Below, piece after piece: positions 5,500 to 5,533 of a stretch of 5,533 nucleotides of DNA (within the stretch, counting starts at the first letter, position 1; every line of letters begins with the position of its first letter). Position numbers and translations under genes: made by a program. The notes below the pieces were generated by a model. The model worked only from the letters and a program-made list of their open reading frames with translations. It was not told where the DNA came from and did not search any database. The stretch is from Microbacteriaceae bacterium (GTDB taxonomy: Bacteria; Actinomycetota; Actinomycetes; Actinomycetales; Microbacteriaceae), in NCBI GenBank assembly GCA_947447385.1, contig CANFKN010000095.1, positions 1 to 5,533 of the forward strand. Reading direction: 5' to 3'.

Positions 5500-5533
5500 T
5501 TGAAAAAACTTGAACTTTTGCCAGCCGTTGACG
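5500..5533 (+). CDS. hisA: start of HisA/PriA phosphoribosyl isomerase (cut by window edge)
   Basis: Only 11 complete codons are present: TTG start, then KKLELLPAVD. LELLPAVD is the first beta strand of the HisA TIM barrel, with the catalytic aspartate in AVD. In actinobacteria the gene after hisH is normally priA, a bifunctional isomerase that serves histidine (ProFAR isomerase) and often tryptophan (TrpF) synthesis; which applies cannot be judged from this fragment. TTG 5500 gives the usual short lead-in. An in-frame GTG at 5446 would add 18 polar residues and is less likely. A weak GAAAG-type ribosome site lies about 8 bases upstream. It is 84 bases beyond hisH. Confidence 0.85.
   Translation, partial: MKKLELLPAVD

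Noticed and set aside
1..5533. Mobile elements, CRISPR, tRNA/rRNA, toxin-antitoxin or biosynthetic novelty
   Set aside because: No terminal repeats, integrase or transposase sequence, spaced repeats or RNA-gene signatures were seen. The gene content is conserved actinobacterial core.

Overview
The window looks like chromosomal DNA of a Gram-positive actinobacterium, most likely a Microbacteriaceae member. The HflX sequence, the actinobacterial LexA operator (CGAAC-N4-GTTCG), the GTG/TTG-rich starts and the order hflX / lexA / LysM gene / hisC-hisB-hisH-hisA all fit this. Base composition appears only moderately GC-rich, which would suit a small-genome freshwater lineage of the Luna type (Rhodoluna/Aquiluna-like). 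That placement is inference.

Layout. Positions 1-157 hold no complete gene, but from 59 they carry what looks like the N-terminal coding sequence of hflX, cut off from any ordinary start codon by a frame break. hflX (ribosome-associated GTPase, +) runs to 1591 and converges on lexA (SOS repressor, -, 1607-2284). Only 15 bases separate them, and a GC-rich hairpin covers the junction. A 231-base divergent control region (2285-2515) follows; it carries promoters for both sides and several LexA operator sequences. To its right lies a 100-residue membrane-anchored LysM protein (+), in the position and of the type of the SOS-induced division inhibitors and cell-wall proteins YneA, DivS and ChiZ. 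A histidine biosynthesis cluster fills the rest: hisC (2933-4036), hisB (4151-4750), hisH (4747-5415) and the first codons of hisA/priA (from 5500, cut by the window edge).

How the genes work together. lexA and the LysM gene form a small SOS module: LexA should hold down both its own promoter and that of the LysM gene until RecA-stimulated self-cleavage releases them, so that division or wall synthesis pauses during DNA damage. hisB, hisH and hisA encode consecutive or jointly acting steps: HisA makes PRFAR, HisH supplies ammonia to HisF (not in the window) to give imidazole glycerol phosphate, HisB dehydrates it and HisC transaminates the product. hisC and hisB each appear to have their own promoter, while hisB and hisH are coupled by a 4-base GTGA overlap.

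I see no mobile element, CRISPR array, tRNA, rRNA or clearly new system. The points most worth checking are the operator architecture between lexA and the LysM gene and the broken 5' end of hflX.
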